Source: Rana temporaria (taxonomy: Eukaryota > Chordata > Amphibia > Anura > Ranidae). Taken from it: 64,000 nt of DNA. Shown here one piece after another: positions 22,323-33,180 of the stretch. Under the pieces are notes generated by a model. That model had not been told where the DNA came from and searched no databases. It worked only from the letters and a program-made list of their open reading frames with translations. Numbering within the stretch: the first letter of the stretch is position 1; each line of letters starts with the position of its first letter. The position numbers and the translations under genes are program-made. The stretch is taken from assembly GCF_905171775.1 (NCBI RefSeq), contig NC_053494.1:156104115-156168114 (forward strand). The letters are read 5' to 3'.

Positions 22323-23870
22323 CCTCCACCATTGCAGCCCCCCTCTCTCTCTCCCCCCACCATTGCAGCCCCCCTCTCTCTCCCCCCACAACTGCAGCCC
22401 CCTCTCTCTCTCCCCACCATTGCAGCCCCCTCTCTCTCCCACCATTGCAGGCCCCCTCTCATCATTGCAGCCCCCTCTCTCCCTCCCACCATTGCAGCCC
22501 CCCTCTCTCCCTCCCACCATTGCAGCCCCCCTTTCTCTCTCCCACCATTGCAGCCCCCCTCTCTCCCTCCCACCATTGCAGCCCCCCTCTCTCCCTTCCA
22601 CCATTGCAGCCCCCCTCTCTCCCTCCCACCATTTCAGCCCCCTCTCTCTCTCCCACCATTTCAGCCCCCTCTCTCTCTCCCACCATTGCAGCCCCCTCTC
22701 TCTCTCCCACCATTGCAGCCCCCTCTCTCTCCCACCATTGCAGCCCCCCTCTCTCCCACCATTGCAGCCCCCCTCTCTCCCACCATTGCAGCCCCCCTCT
22801 CTCCCACCATTGCAGCCCCCCTCTCTCCCACCATTGCAGCCCCTCTCTCTCCCACCATTGCAGCCCCCCTCTCTCTCTCTCGCCCACCAATGCAGCCCCC
22901 CTCTCTCCCACCATTAAAGCCCCCTCTCTCACACACACTATAGCAGCACTTCTATCTCTCTCACCATTGCAGCCCCTCTCTCTCTCTCTCTATTGCAGCC
23001 CCCTCTCTCTCTACTGCAGCTCCTGTCTCTCACTATTGCAGTCTCTCTCTATTGCAGCCCCTCTCTCACCACTGCAGCCCCTCTATCTCTCATCATTGCA
23101 GCCCCTTTCTCTCTCACACCATTGCAGCCCCTCTCTCTCTCTCTCTCTCTATTGCAGCTCCTATCTCCCACCATTGCAGCCCCTCTCTCTCTCTCCCACC
23201 ATTGCAGCCTCTTTCTCTTTCTCTCTCTCTATTGCAGCTCCTCTCTCCCTCCAACCATTGCAGCCCCTCTCTCTCTCTCCCACCATTGCAGCCTCTTTCT
23301 CTCTCTCTATTGCAGCTCCTCTCTCCCTCCAACCATTGCAGCCCCTCTCTCTCTCTCCCACCATTGCAGCCTCTTTCTCTTTCTCTCTCTCTATTGCAGC
23401 TCCTCTCTCCCTCCAACCATTGCAGCCCCTCTCTCTTTCTATTGCAGCTCCTCTCACTATTGCAGCCCCTCTCTTTCTCTCACTATTGCAGCCCCCCTCT
23501 CTCTCTCTCACGATTGCAGCCCCCCCCCCCTCTCCCTCTCTCTATTGCAGCCCCTCTCCCTCTCTCTATTGCAGCCCCTCTCGTTCTCTCTATTGCAGCC
23601 CCTCTCGTTCTCTCTATTGCAGCCCCTCACTCTCTATTGCAGCCATTCTCTCTCTCTCTATTGCAGCCCCTCTCTCTCTCTCTATTGCAGCCCTTCTCTC
23701 TCTCTCTCTCTATTGCAGCCCCCCTCTCTCTCTCTCTTACTATTGCAGCCCCTTTCTCTGTCTCACCACTGCATCCCCTTTCTCTCTGTCTCACCACTGC
23801 AGCCTCTTTCTCTCTCACCATTGCAACCCCTTTCTCTCTCTCTCGCCATTGTAGCCCCTCTCTCATGGAG
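20440..23870. repeat. Pyrimidine-rich tandem array, well over 100 units
   Basis: The unit is a C/T tract followed by ACCATTGCAG and CCCC, about 20-33 bp long and most often near 26 bp (CTCTCTCCCCCGACCATTGC form). Past 22930 the spacer changes to CTATTGCAG. Plus-strand units contain no stop codon in any frame, and minus-strand units each contain an ATG and no stop; hence very long open frames on both strands that encode only Pro/Ser/Leu- or Gly/Arg/Glu-rich repeats. It is not a gene. Each unit ends in a pyrimidine tract plus TTGCAG, matching a vertebrate 3' splice acceptor. Confidence 0.95.
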
Positions 23871-24004
23871 TTAACTTATGTATTATAATAAAATAATATA
23901 CTGTAAATAATAATAAAATGTGAATGTATTTATTATAATAATAAATAAATAAAAATTTCAGGTAAAAAAATGTGCATTTATATATATATTTTTGCCTGTT
24001 CTCT

Positions 24005-24330
24005 CTGCATTGGTCTCTTGTATCATGTCTGCAGTCTCTGACCATCTCCTGTATTATGTCTGCAGTCTCTGACCATCTCTTGTATCATGTCTGCAGTCTC
24101 TGACCATCTCTTGTATCATGTCTGCAGTCTCTGACCATCTCTTGTATCATGTCTGCAGTCTCTGACTATCTCCTGTATCATGTGAAGTCTGCAGTCTCTG
24201 ACCATCTCTTGTATCATGTCTGCAGTCTCTGACCATCTCCTGTATCATGTGAAGTCTGCAGTCTCTGACCATCTCTTGTATCATGTCTGCAGTCTCTGAC
24301 CATCTCCTGTATCATGTGAAGTCTGCAGTC
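24005..24330. repeat. Minisatellite, 31-bp motif with a longer variant
   Basis: Copies of GTATCATGTCTGCAGTCTC plus TGACCATCTC(C/T)T follow one another from about 24020. A variant with an added TGAAG before TCTGCAG alternates with the basic form in the right half, giving a higher-order pattern. It lies within the hAT-like element. Confidence 0.88.
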
Positions 24331-24830
24331 TCTGAGGGAGTTTGGAGAGGAGTCAAGAGTGGGAGTGTCGCTGGGATGGGGGTCATGGGAGAAGTCAGAG
24401 GTGAGTGGACTGTGGAAAGGAGACTATAGGAAAACCAGAGCCACCAAGCTGGAGCCGCCTGACTGATCCCTGCAAGGTGCACCTAAAAGGAGGTCAGTGA
24501 CAGCGCCGCAAGGCCAGCCTAAGGGGGGGGGGGTCATTGATGTAAGGGGGAGTTAATACAATAATGTAAAGGGACACTGATATAAAGGTTTCCCCCTTAT
24601 ATCAGTAACCCCCCCCTACCTTAGGCTGCTTTCACATTGAGGCGTTGGGGGCGTCGGCGGTAAAGCGATGCAATTTTTAGCGGTGCTTTACTAACTTTTT
24701 TGCAGTGCTTTTCGTGGGGCAGTGGGGCACTTTTAACCCCCGCTAGTGTCCGAAATTTTTTAAAACTATGGGGCTGGTATGACATTTTTCCAGGGCTGGT
24801 TTTTATTCCCAGTCCGGCCCTGGATGTAGA

Positions 24831-26167
24831 CAGGTAATATGTAGGTTAATGAATATTATTTCAGTGCATTCTTTTTATAAACAGTAGCCCTCAATGCAAT
24901 CTTTAAAGGGTAAATATGAAGTATATAGTATGGAGGTTTAAAATACAAACCTAGAAAAGTGTCTCAAGACCCAGGCTAAGCTTATTCGTTGCAAGATTTA
25001 CTTATCAAAAAGAGTCTGTTACTCATTACCTGGAAACAGAATTTATTCATCTTGCTATACAACAGCGATGTAAAGATCTGTAGGCCATGAGTTATGTTTA
25101 TAAATGCAAGCCTTTTCTTTTTAATATTTGTCACTTGCCAAACATTGGATCTACGATAAGTCAAATTATCCTCACAGATTTTAAAGGGTAGAGCCGCAAA
25201 ATAGACTAGTGCTTTTCCACCAATGACACATTTTCTGTGTTATGAAGGTGTAGTGCCACCCTCGAAGGAGCAGCTGGTTAAATTTTGGGAACAACCTCAG
25301 CCCCTCTGGTACACCTGTTTGAAAAAAATTACTGCAACGACAATTTACAACACAAGTGAGAAATACCTTTCGCCTTGCTGTGGGATATGTAAATAAATAC
25401 ACACACACCTGTTTAGTGGTAAATACGTTTAATCTATTGATTGACTATTATAGGGTAAGTAACAGTTTGACTATTGGCACTGCGTTGCTTTAACTGAAAA
25501 TTGCGTGCAATAAAGCTTTTCTTTTGATGGTATTTGATCACCTCTGCGTTTGTTTGTTTTTTGCGCTATAAACAAAAAAAATGTTCCTGAATGTGTATCT
25601 ATTTTCAAGGTGTGATATGGAGTAAACAATACGATTAGGGTACCACATCCTCTCAAATTGTATATGAAAAAATACTAATTCTTGGTGCCAAGAAAGTCTA
25701 TGACCTTTAGCATTTTTTCAAAATGTTCCCCAGGGTATAAAATTGTTGTGTCTGTAACCTTCTGGAAAAATTCAGCCTCTCAATTTGACTTGGTGATTAT
25801 ACTCACTAGAACAGAATGTAAAATAAAATCCATAATATCACAGTTATCTCCAGAATGGGAAGTGAGAGAAACTATTCCAATGGAGCTACCTGTTTCAGTG
25901 TTTAGGGAAAAAAAATATTATCACATTAGAAAGATTGTTTTCATTAATCTGTGACCCTGGACAGGAAGTGAAAGTAATTTCCCAATTAGACAGTAAACAA
26001 AACACCGCTATTCTACTCAAAACAAACCAAAATTGGCCCTATATACACTGTATACTTAAAACTCTTCTACTCCTTTGGTAAATCAACCCCACAATGAAGC
26101 ATGTTCGAATCTACTCAAGACTCCAATCTGTTCAAGCCTACTACATCTAGCCCAGCTACTTTGAGTC
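24831..26167. other. AT-rich sequence with a scrap of dispersed repeat
   Basis: At about 25500-25660 the text TTTTGATGGTATTTGATCACC and TTTTTTGCGCTATAAAC matches (same or opposite strand) parts of 33325-33400 and 58430-58500, so a dispersed repeat fragment is present. No gene is supported in the rest. Confidence 0.45.
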
Positions 26168-26169
26168 TA

Positions 26170-26589
26170 ATGCCCTGTATACATGTTCAGTTCGTCTGAT
26201 GAAAACAGTCTGATGGATTTTTCCATCAGTTATCCGATGAAGCTGACTGATGATCAGTCACGCCTACACACCATCAGTTAAAAAACCGATCATGTCAGAA
26301 CGCGGTGATGTAAAACACAACGACATACTGAAAAAAATGAAGTTCAATGCTTCCAAGCATGCGTCGACTTGATTCTGAGCATGCGTGGATTTTTAACCGA
26401 TGGATGTACCCACAGACGATCGTTCTTTTTCTATAGGTTTTTTATCCATCAGATAATTTTAAAACAAGTTCCTATTTTTTTAACCGATGGATAAATAACC
26501 GATGGGGCCCACACACGATCGGTTTAGTCTGATAAAAACGGTCCATCAGACCGTTTTCATCAGACAAACCGATCGTGTGTACGCGGCAT
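26170..26589. mobile_element. Harbinger-like MITE, TGCCCTGTATACATG / CGTGTGTACGCGGCA ends
   Basis: Inverted but diverged ends flanked by TAA on the left and TTA on the right. The interior has GCATGCGTCGACTTGATTC then GAGCATGCG, the core shared by this group, and repeated ACCGATGG motifs. No coding content. Confidence 0.75.
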
Positions 26590-26591
26590 TA

Positions 26592-27009
26592 AGTGGGAGA
26601 TGTTACATCAAAATATAGAGAGCTAGAGATGAGAGTAAAACTGTCCTCATAAATGTGGATCATTCAACCCAATATGTGCCTGCAAATAGGCAACAGCACA
26701 AACAGCCCTGACCAATGCAATGGGAACAGGGGCTACAATTCCACCTTTGAGACAAAGCAATACTTTAAAACCATAAGATGACTACTCCTTTTACCCTGGT
26801 GCCCAACCTTTGAACCTTTGGTACTTGTTTTTCATCCTTTTGTGGACCCCGGGAATCTGTATCGGGAGCATTGATTTGTAAAGACACTGCAATAGCAGCA
26901 ATCTCTAAGACCCCATACACACTATTAGATTTTCTGCATATTTTTATCTTTATATTTACCAAAACCATGTAGTGCAAGGGCCTGCCTGATTGCATACAAA
27001 TTAAAACTC
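26592..27009. other. Short stretch without recognisable features
   Basis: No gene or element boundary supported. Confidence 0.4.
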
Positions 27010-27011
27010 TA

Positions 27012-27283
27012 AGGCCCCGTACACACGACCAGTTTCCTCGGCAGAATTCAGCTTCCGACCGAGTTTCTGGCTGAATTCTGCCGAGGAAACTGGCCGTGTG
27101 TACACTTTCGGCCGAGGAAGCCGACGAGGACCTCGGCGAGGAAATAGAGAACATGTTCTCTATTTCCTCGTTGTTCTATGGGAGCTCTCCTCCCGCCGAG
27201 GTCCTCGGCGGCTTCAGGGCTGAACTGGCCGAGGAACTCGACGTGTTTGGCACGTCGAGTTCCTCGGCCGTGTGTACGAGGCC
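27012..27283. mobile_element. Harbinger-like MITE, TAA duplication
   Basis: Ends GGCCCCGTACACACGACC (from 27013) and TGTGTACGAGGCC with TAA on both sides, a direct 3-bp TWA duplication typical of PIF/Harbinger. It contains subterminal inverted repeats (GAATTCTGCCGAGGAAACTG). A near relative lies at 42891-43157. No transposase. Confidence 0.8.
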
Positions 27284-27285
27284 TA

Positions 27286-27789
27286 AGGCCGGGTACTCAC
27301 GACCAAACATGTATGGTGAAAGCGGTCCGTCGGACCGTTTTCACCATACATGTCTGCCAGAGGGCTTCTGTACGATGGTTGTACACACCATCGTACAGAA
27401 GTCCGCGCGTAAACAATACGCGGGGCGTGTCCGCGGTGTCGCCGCGTCGATGACGCGGTGTCGCCGCGACAATGACGCAGCGACGTGGGCGGCCCGCCTT
27501 TAAAATGCTTCCACGCATGCGTCGAAGTCATTCGACGCATGCGAGGGACGGCGGGCGCCTGGACATGTACGGTAGGTCTGTACTGACGACCGTACATGTC
27601 CGAGCGGGCAGGATTCCAGCGGACTGTTTTAAAACAAGTCCAGGAATATTTGTCCGCTGGGAAAAGGCCCGGCGGGCAAATGTTTGCTGGAATTCGGCCC
27701 GCTCGCGCCCACACACGACCAAACATGTCTGCTGAAACTGGCCTGCGGACCAGTTTCAGCAGACATGTTTGGTCGTGAGTACGGGGCCT
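27286..27789. mobile_element. Harbinger-like MITE abutting its neighbour
   Basis: Starts AGGCCGGGTACTCACGACC and ends GTCGTGAGTACGGGGCCT. Its left TA (27284-27285) is also the right flank of the preceding element. The centre has CACGCATGCGTCG facing CGACGCATGCG, a palindrome also found at 59410. No coding content. Confidence 0.8.
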
Positions 27790-27904
27790 TAAGGTTTGAC
27801 CTCATATTATATGGTTTTGGTAAATCCGAAGACAAAAATCTGCAGAAGATCTAATAGTGTGTATGGGGCATAAATGGCTCAAATAACACATCTCCAGTCT
27901 CTTA

Positions 27905-28344
27905 AGCATTGTACACACAATCTGATTATTGGCAGGGGATTGTCTGTTGACAGACTGTTGTCCTAAAATCTGATCGTTAGTACGCTCTTTCTGACAATTG
28001 TTGTCCAACTTTCAGCCAACAAATGTTGGATTGCAGGCTAGTAAATTTTCGTTGGACAATGGTCTGTTGTCTGATTTTCATATCGTCAGTACACAAGTCT
28101 ATCACACAGAAGTTGAAAGTACAAATACGTATTATTGGAATCGATACTCACCAAACACAAAATTAGCAGAAGGGGCACATAGGGTGGCGCTCAAGAGCTG
28201 GAATTCCTTGTAGTACACCACTACATTCATGTTTGTTGGCTGAAAATTGTGCACAGTTAGTATGCAACACAAGATCCAGGCACAGCCCTGAGGACAAAAA
28301 TCTGATGCTTGGTTGGCCAACAATCAGATCATGTGTACGAGGCT
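27905..28344. mobile_element. Harbinger-like MITE, TTA duplication (copy 1)
   Basis: Ends AGCATTGTACACACAATC and GATCATGTGTACGAGGCT, flanked by TTA on both sides. It shares most of its interior (GGCAGGGGATTGTCTGTTGA and others) with the copy at 28545-28973. Confidence 0.82.
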
Positions 28345-28417
28345 TTAGTGTCTCTTGCTGCTTGTCATGAGTCTTCACCCACACCTTTTGTATGTCAGCA
28401 GTCTCTGACTGTCTCCC

Positions 28418-28540
28418 TTAGGCCAGCCATACAAGGTTCAAGATTATAACCATTAATAGGCAGGCTGAATGTACCCAGTCGATCGATCGATCAACTTGGG
28501 TACAACCAGCCTGTCATATTCTTTTGCGATTATCGCCTGC
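28418..28540. repeat. Hairpin with GATC-repeat loop in a truncated MITE
   Basis: GGCAGGCTGAATGTACCCAG (from 28459) pairs with TTGGGTACAACCAGCCTGTC (to 28515) around (GATC)n. The start TTAGGCCAGCCATAC looks like the left end of a further MITE whose right end is missing. Confidence 0.55.
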
Positions 28541-28544
28541 CTTA

Positions 28545-28973
28545 AGCCTTGTACACACAATCCAATTGTTGGCAGGGGATTGTCTGTTGACAGCCTGTTG
28601 TCCTAAAATCTGACTGTTAGTAGGCTTTATTTGACAATTGTTGTCCAACTTTCTGCCAACAAATGATGACATGCTAGTAAATGTTCAGCGGACAACTGTT
28701 GGTTGTCAGATTTTCTGATGGTCAGTACACAAGTCCGTCACACAAAAGTTGAAAGTACAAACACGCATGCTGGGAATCAATGCTCACCAAACACGAAATT
28801 AGCAGAAGGGCCCAAAGGCTCAATAGTTGGAATTCCTCGTAGTACGTCACTACGTTCGCGTTTGTTGGTCGACAATTGTGTACCGTTAGTACGCAAGACA
28901 AGATCCAGGCACACGCCCTGAAGACAAAAATTTGGCGCTCGGTTAGCCAACAATTGGATCGCGTGTACAAGGT
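28545..28973. mobile_element. Harbinger-like MITE, TTA duplication (copy 2)
   Basis: Same family and orientation as 27905-28344: starts AGCCTTGTACACACAATCC, ends GATCGCGTGTACAAGGT, with TTA flanks. Only about 200 bp separate the two copies. Confidence 0.8.
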
Positions 28974-29236
28974 TTAAGTTTGTCTAAAAGCTCAAACAGA
29001 CCTTTGTAATACACTGAATATTGTGTGTGGCCCTTTAGAATGGTCAGGGGCCACATTTATTACCCTCCATACCTTATGAGTTGACAATAACTGCCTTATA
29101 CAGTATTTATGCTTTCTTTCCATGTCAATAAATTGATGAAAATAAAACACACTTATAGGTAGATTCACAAAGAGTTAGGCCGGCTTATCAGTAGATAAGC
29201 CGACCTAACTCTGAATCTACGCCGGTGTTTGTTTAA

Positions 29237-30114
29237 CCTCCCTGGCGGTATGATTCTGTCTGGAATTACGTACCAAAAGCGGTACAATTATTTTGCAAGG
29301 AAATTTGGCGTTTTATACTGTAGGCCTGTAATTTTTAGAAATAACTCACTTAAATCTGACCAAGCTTGTCTTGTAGGCATCCCGGGTATGATTTTTTTTT
29401 TTAAACAAAATTATAAATTATAATATAATAAATAATTATAAATAATTATAACAAATAATAATATAATTATAATAAAAATGATTCAATAATGTAATCAACT
29501 CAAAATCACTGAAATTTGCTCAGTTTTGTCGCTGTCATTATTATTATTTTTTTATGACGAATTTCCCCACAAATCGCTATCGCACATTTCTGCAAGTGAT
29601 TATAATTTATTATCGCTGTTTTCTAGCTGATCTAAAACCATTTTTGACATAAAGGGACACTTTTGGACAATCTACAGTTTTTAGGCAGAAAGAAAACATT
29701 TTATTATATAAAAGTACATGCAGGGCACTGGGCAGACCACTGGGGACAAGGGGGGTGTGTATTTTTTACATACAGTACTGTAATCTATAAGATTACAGTA
29801 TACTGTATGTAAAGTGTTTGTTTACTTTTTTGAATTTGGCGCCGTTCTCCGCCCCCGTGCGTCGTAACGTCGGAGATCTGAGATCGGCGGCACACGGGGA
29901 CACTGTGAATCGAGCGAGGAGGTCCCGCTCGCTCACACAGCGGGGTGGCATCGCTGGATCCAGGGACAAGGTAAGTAACTTGCCTGTGGATCCAGCGAGA
30001 AGGTAAGCCGCGCCGCTGCACACTCTGCACGTCCACCCCGAGCGTGACTCGGGGATACCGATCCTATTATTGAAAACCAACCCCGAGTTACGCTAGGGTT
30101 TACCGCCAAGGGGG
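29237..30114. mobile_element. piggyBac-like TTAA element, full length, nested
   Basis: Ends CCTCCCTGGCGGTATG and TTTACCGCCAAGGGG (both preceded or followed by TTAA: 29233-29236 and 30115-30118). TTAA duplication with CCY...RGG ends is the piggyBac signature. The interior has an AT-rich half with AATAATTATAA runs and a GC-rich half with ACTCGGGG blocks; no transposase, 878 bp. It is an insertion inside the MITE at 29158-30750. Confidence 0.85.
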
Positions 30115-30150
30115 TTAAGTGTATTCTCTAACAGAGATACACTTAAACAT

Positions 30151-30188
30151 ATCTAAGATAGGACGGCTTGCGCCGTCCTATCTTAGAT
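30151..30188. repeat. Perfect 17-bp-arm hairpin
   Basis: ATCTAAGATAGGACGGC, loop TTGC, then its exact complement. It lies inside the outer MITE, so it is likely part of that element's structure and not a small-RNA gene. Confidence 0.8.
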
Positions 30189-30752
30189 TGCAATGGTTTG
30201 GCTGACCGCTAGGTGGCGCTTCCATTGCGGCCGGCGTAGATTATGTAAATGAGCTTTTACGACGATTCCCGAACGAACGCGAGCCCGCCGCAGTCGATTA
30301 ACGTAATTTCCGTAAGGCCTTAGGCCTATGAGGTGGAATAACAATGTTAAAGTATGGCCGCCATTCCCGCCGCGAGGTTTGAATTTTTTACGTCGTTTGC
30401 GTAAGTCGTCCGCGAATCGGGAGTTACGTCGTTTACGTCCGCGTCTAAATCAATAGGCCCATACGGCCTACTTAGCCGCAATGTGCACTGGGAAATGTAG
30501 TCGCCCGGCGCATGCGCAGTGTCAAAAAACGTCAAAAAACGGGAGGTCAAGCCTCATTTCCATACAACACGCCCCCCTCCAAGTCATTTGAATTAGGCGC
30601 CCTTACGCCTGCTCGTTTTAGGCTACAACGCCGTAGATTAGCAGGTAAGTAGATTGTGAATCACTACTAGCCTAACTATTTTACGTCAGTGTAGCCTAAA
30701 CAGGCTAGGCTAGGCCGCCCTAAATTTAGGCCAATGTGTTTGAATCTACCTA

Positions 30753-31710
30753 TTATTGTTCTTCTTTGAGCTGTTCATGTTGGCTGACTGTTTCTACTTT
30801 TGCAATCTGACACAGTACATTGACACATAATACAGGATTATATTTATGATATGATTAGATGTATTTGTGCCATAGTTTTATTTGTGTTTGCTGTCAGTTT
30901 GATGAATAACCCCTGTTTATCCTTGAGCACTACATATATAATTACCTGAGGCATATGCCTGTTCCCTGCTGAACTTTGTCACCTTCCAATTAGAATGCGA
31001 AGCACCCAAGTGTCATTAAAAACATGGAAAATACACAGCGCCAGGCTGAATTGACTGACATCTAGGAGCCTCTGACAGACACATACATTTTTCATAAGGT
31101 TTTCCTTTTATAGAGGCAGCATGGGAGCCCTCTTTGCTTAAACTACTAAAGGGATTGTTTCATGAGCTCAGTGCAGTAATTATGATTTATAATTTCTGTA
31201 TATTTTACATAGAATATGACAGCTTATATTTTATTGCAGCAACAATGCATTTATCAGTTGTTATGTATAAAAAAACAAATACACCTTTAAAATGCATTTT
31301 TTAGCCAACATAAATAAACATTTTCATTTTTCACCCTTCAGTAAAATAGCACAAAGGTTCATTACTGCAGCTAGTCACTGGCTTTAGCTGAACCCTTATC
31401 CTATAGTTGTTTGTGTTTGCTTATCAAACTGACTTATTTATAACCAGACAACAAATCCAGGCAGACTAGACAGAGATTTGTCATATTTCCAACAGAATTT
31501 GCTGGCCAATTCTGTTAAAAGCTGTAAAAGATGGCCAGAGTATGATCAATAAGACCAATGTCAGGGAATAATTGACAAATAATTAGCTAATCTTAGCTAA
31601 TCAGATATTCTGAGGTACTACAATGGTCTGTGTCTATTTTTCAACTTCTGATCAAACAATACAGTACATATAATATGATCACATTTATACAACGTAACCC
31701 TGATTCATTA
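30753..31710. other. AT-rich sequence without recognisable features
   Basis: Nothing supports a gene or element. Confidence 0.45.
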
Positions 31711-31714
31711 TTAA

Positions 31715-32057
31715 AGAGGTTGTAAACCTTGGCAAAAACAAAAAACAAACCCTGCAAGACAAAGGCATAATGAATTATGAATTACTTACCTTAGAACGAT
31801 TCCCTGGATCCGCGCCAGGGGCGGGTCTGAGTCCTGCAAGTCTGTGTCAATGGATGCAGCAGCAGGACTCGGGAGCGTGCCCGCACGAGTGCCCCCATGG
31901 AAAGCGGCTCTCCGTCTATGAAGAGGAGGAGCCAGATGCACCGCTGGGGAACCCTAGAAAAGGAGGATTGGGACCGCTCTGTGCAAAACCCTTGCACAGA
32001 GAAGGTAAGTATGACATGTTTGTTATTTAAAAAAATTAAATAACCTTTGCAATCGCT
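31715..32057. mobile_element. T2/Kolobok-like TTAA MITE
   Basis: Ends AGAGGTTGTAAACC and CCTTTGCAATCGCT are flanked by TTAA (31711-31714, 32058-32061). The right part (CTTGCACAGAGAAGGTAAGTATG) is shared with 48262-48737. The TTAA target with A/G-rich ends fits T2-type frog MITEs related to Kolobok; 343 bp, no coding capacity. Confidence 0.75.
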
Positions 32058-32282
32058 TTAAATACAGCAGCAGTACTCCAATCTGATTTATTACAATTTG
32101 AACAAAAAAATCTTGAATTTTTGGCTTCCACGCCTGATTTCTATCCATCCAGTGGTAATATCCCTGAATGAAATAGTGGAAGTTGCAGCCATAATAAACC
32201 TAAAAGTTCTAGGAAAATTTTCGTTAAAAAAGCTCAACCCCCCAACTTTGTAGAAATTGGCCAGTGGCACAACAATTTAGGT

Positions 32283-32610
32283 CAGCACAGTGGTGTAGTG
32301 AGTAGCACTCTCGCCTAGTAAAAAGGGTTGCTGGTTCGAATCCCGACCACGACACTACCTACATGGAGTTTACATGTTCTCCCTGTGCCTGCGTGTGTTT
32401 CCTCCGGGTACTCCGGTTTCCTCCCACACTCCAAAGACATGCTGCTAGGCTAATTGGCTTCTGCCTAAAATTTTCCCTAGTATATGAATGTGAGTTAGGT
32501 ACCTTAGATTGTAAGTTCATTGAGGGTAGAGACTGATGTGAATGTACATTGTAAAGCGCTGCGTAAATTGACGGTGCTATATAAGTACCTAAAATTATAA
32601 TAATTGTATC
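32283..32610 (+). repeat. tRNA-derived SINE
   Basis: An A-box-like TGGTGTAGTGAG at 32291 and an exact B box GGTTCGAATCC at 32333-32343 form an RNA polymerase III type 2 promoter. After them comes a conserved-looking body (GGAGTTTACATGTTCTCCC, then CTCCGGGTACTCCGG), a 3' part (TAAAGCGCTGCGTAAATTG) and an AT-rich TATAATAA tail. The tRNA-like head has no intact cloverleaf, so it is a SINE and not a tRNA gene. One nearly full-length copy of about 325 bp. Confidence 0.85.
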
Positions 32611-32927
32611 GTTTGTGAGCTTCCTTTTTCACAGTACCACACACTGCATTGTCCTAAAAGTGTAATACATTTCAAAAACACTTCAAAACCACAACCCTAC
32701 ATCCATACAACACTGTACCATCCTGTATTCCCTAAATGTTCCCAATTTATTGAAAATATAGACTTCAGGTATGTGTTTGGTAGAAACCAGCCATTGTCTG
32801 GACATTACATGGGCATTGAAAAGACAGCAAATGGAAAGAGACAAGGCAGGATTTATCTTGTAAAAAAAATTCTGACCTTGGTTGCCCCATAATGGCAGAT
32901 TTCCAGCTGTAGTTTTTTTATAATTAA

Positions 32928-33175
32928 AGCGGTTTTATACCCAAATTTGACACTTTTACCTACAGGTAAGCCTATAATAAGGCTAACCTGTAGGTAAAAG
33001 TACAAAGTACAGTTTAGGAGATATTCCCTTTGCATGCAGCCACTGACATCAGCGGCACATGCGATCTGATTTGCTGGGAAGAAAACTCCTGCGCGCATCA
33101 CGGCGATGGAGCCGCGAACCCAGAAGACACGCCGAGGGCAAGATGTCAGTTCCCTCAGCGTGGACCGGGCTATTT
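32928..33175. mobile_element. T2/Kolobok-like element, left part
   Basis: After TTAA (32924-32927) it reads AGCGGTTTTATACCC and contains a stem of ACTTTTACCTACAGG with its complement (32953-33002), followed by TTTAGGAGATATTCCC as at 400-420. The right end is missing where the next element begins at 33181. Confidence 0.65.
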
Positions 33176-33180
33176 TTATT

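Larger units (their letters stand above)
19641..24822. mobile_element. 5.2-kb hAT-like element with a satellite interior
   Basis: The left end is CAGGGCCGGACTGG and the right end CCAGTCCGGCCCTG, perfect inverted repeats. Both are flanked by GATGTAGA (19633-19640 and 24823-24830), an exact 8-bp target duplication as expected for hAT transposition. Inside, in order: a GC- and CpG-rich block (about 19700-20080), a roughly 100-bp-arm hairpin (20155-20411), a 3.4-kb pyrimidine-rich tandem array (20440-23870), an AT-rich bridge, a minisatellite with a 31-bp motif (24005-24330) and about 490 bp of mixed sequence, including a scrap of a TTAGGCTGCTTTCACA repeat. No transposase frame is present: no dimerisation or RNase H-like region can be read, and the long frames are repeat artefacts. 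It is therefore non-autonomous. The clean ends suggest either that the array was carried in with the element or grew after insertion. Confidence 0.88.
29158..30750. mobile_element. MITE with GGTAGATTCA ends, interrupted by a piggyBac-like element
   Basis: Ends GGTAGATTCACAAAG and GTTTGAATCTACC are flanked by TA (29156-29157, 30751-30752). Removing the insertion at 29233-30114 leaves about 710 bp, which includes the GCTAGGTGGCGCTTCCA and GCGCATGCGC segments shared with the elements at 44787 and 51938. Several strong hairpins occur within it. No transposase. Confidence 0.82.

Noticed and set aside
20342..23874. Very long open frames (up to 1170 codons) on the plus strand and long ones on the minus strand
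   Set aside because: They are produced by an array whose units lack stop codons in any frame and contain an ATG on the minus strand. The translation is only Pro/Leu/Ser or Gly/Arg/Glu repeats, and the unit is not a multiple of three.
27096..27503. 135-codon GC-rich frame
   Set aside because: It runs across two MITEs and their terminal repeats.
32283..32360. tRNA gene, because of the exact B box
   Set aside because: No cloverleaf can be drawn and the sequence continues into a SINE body with an AT-rich tail.
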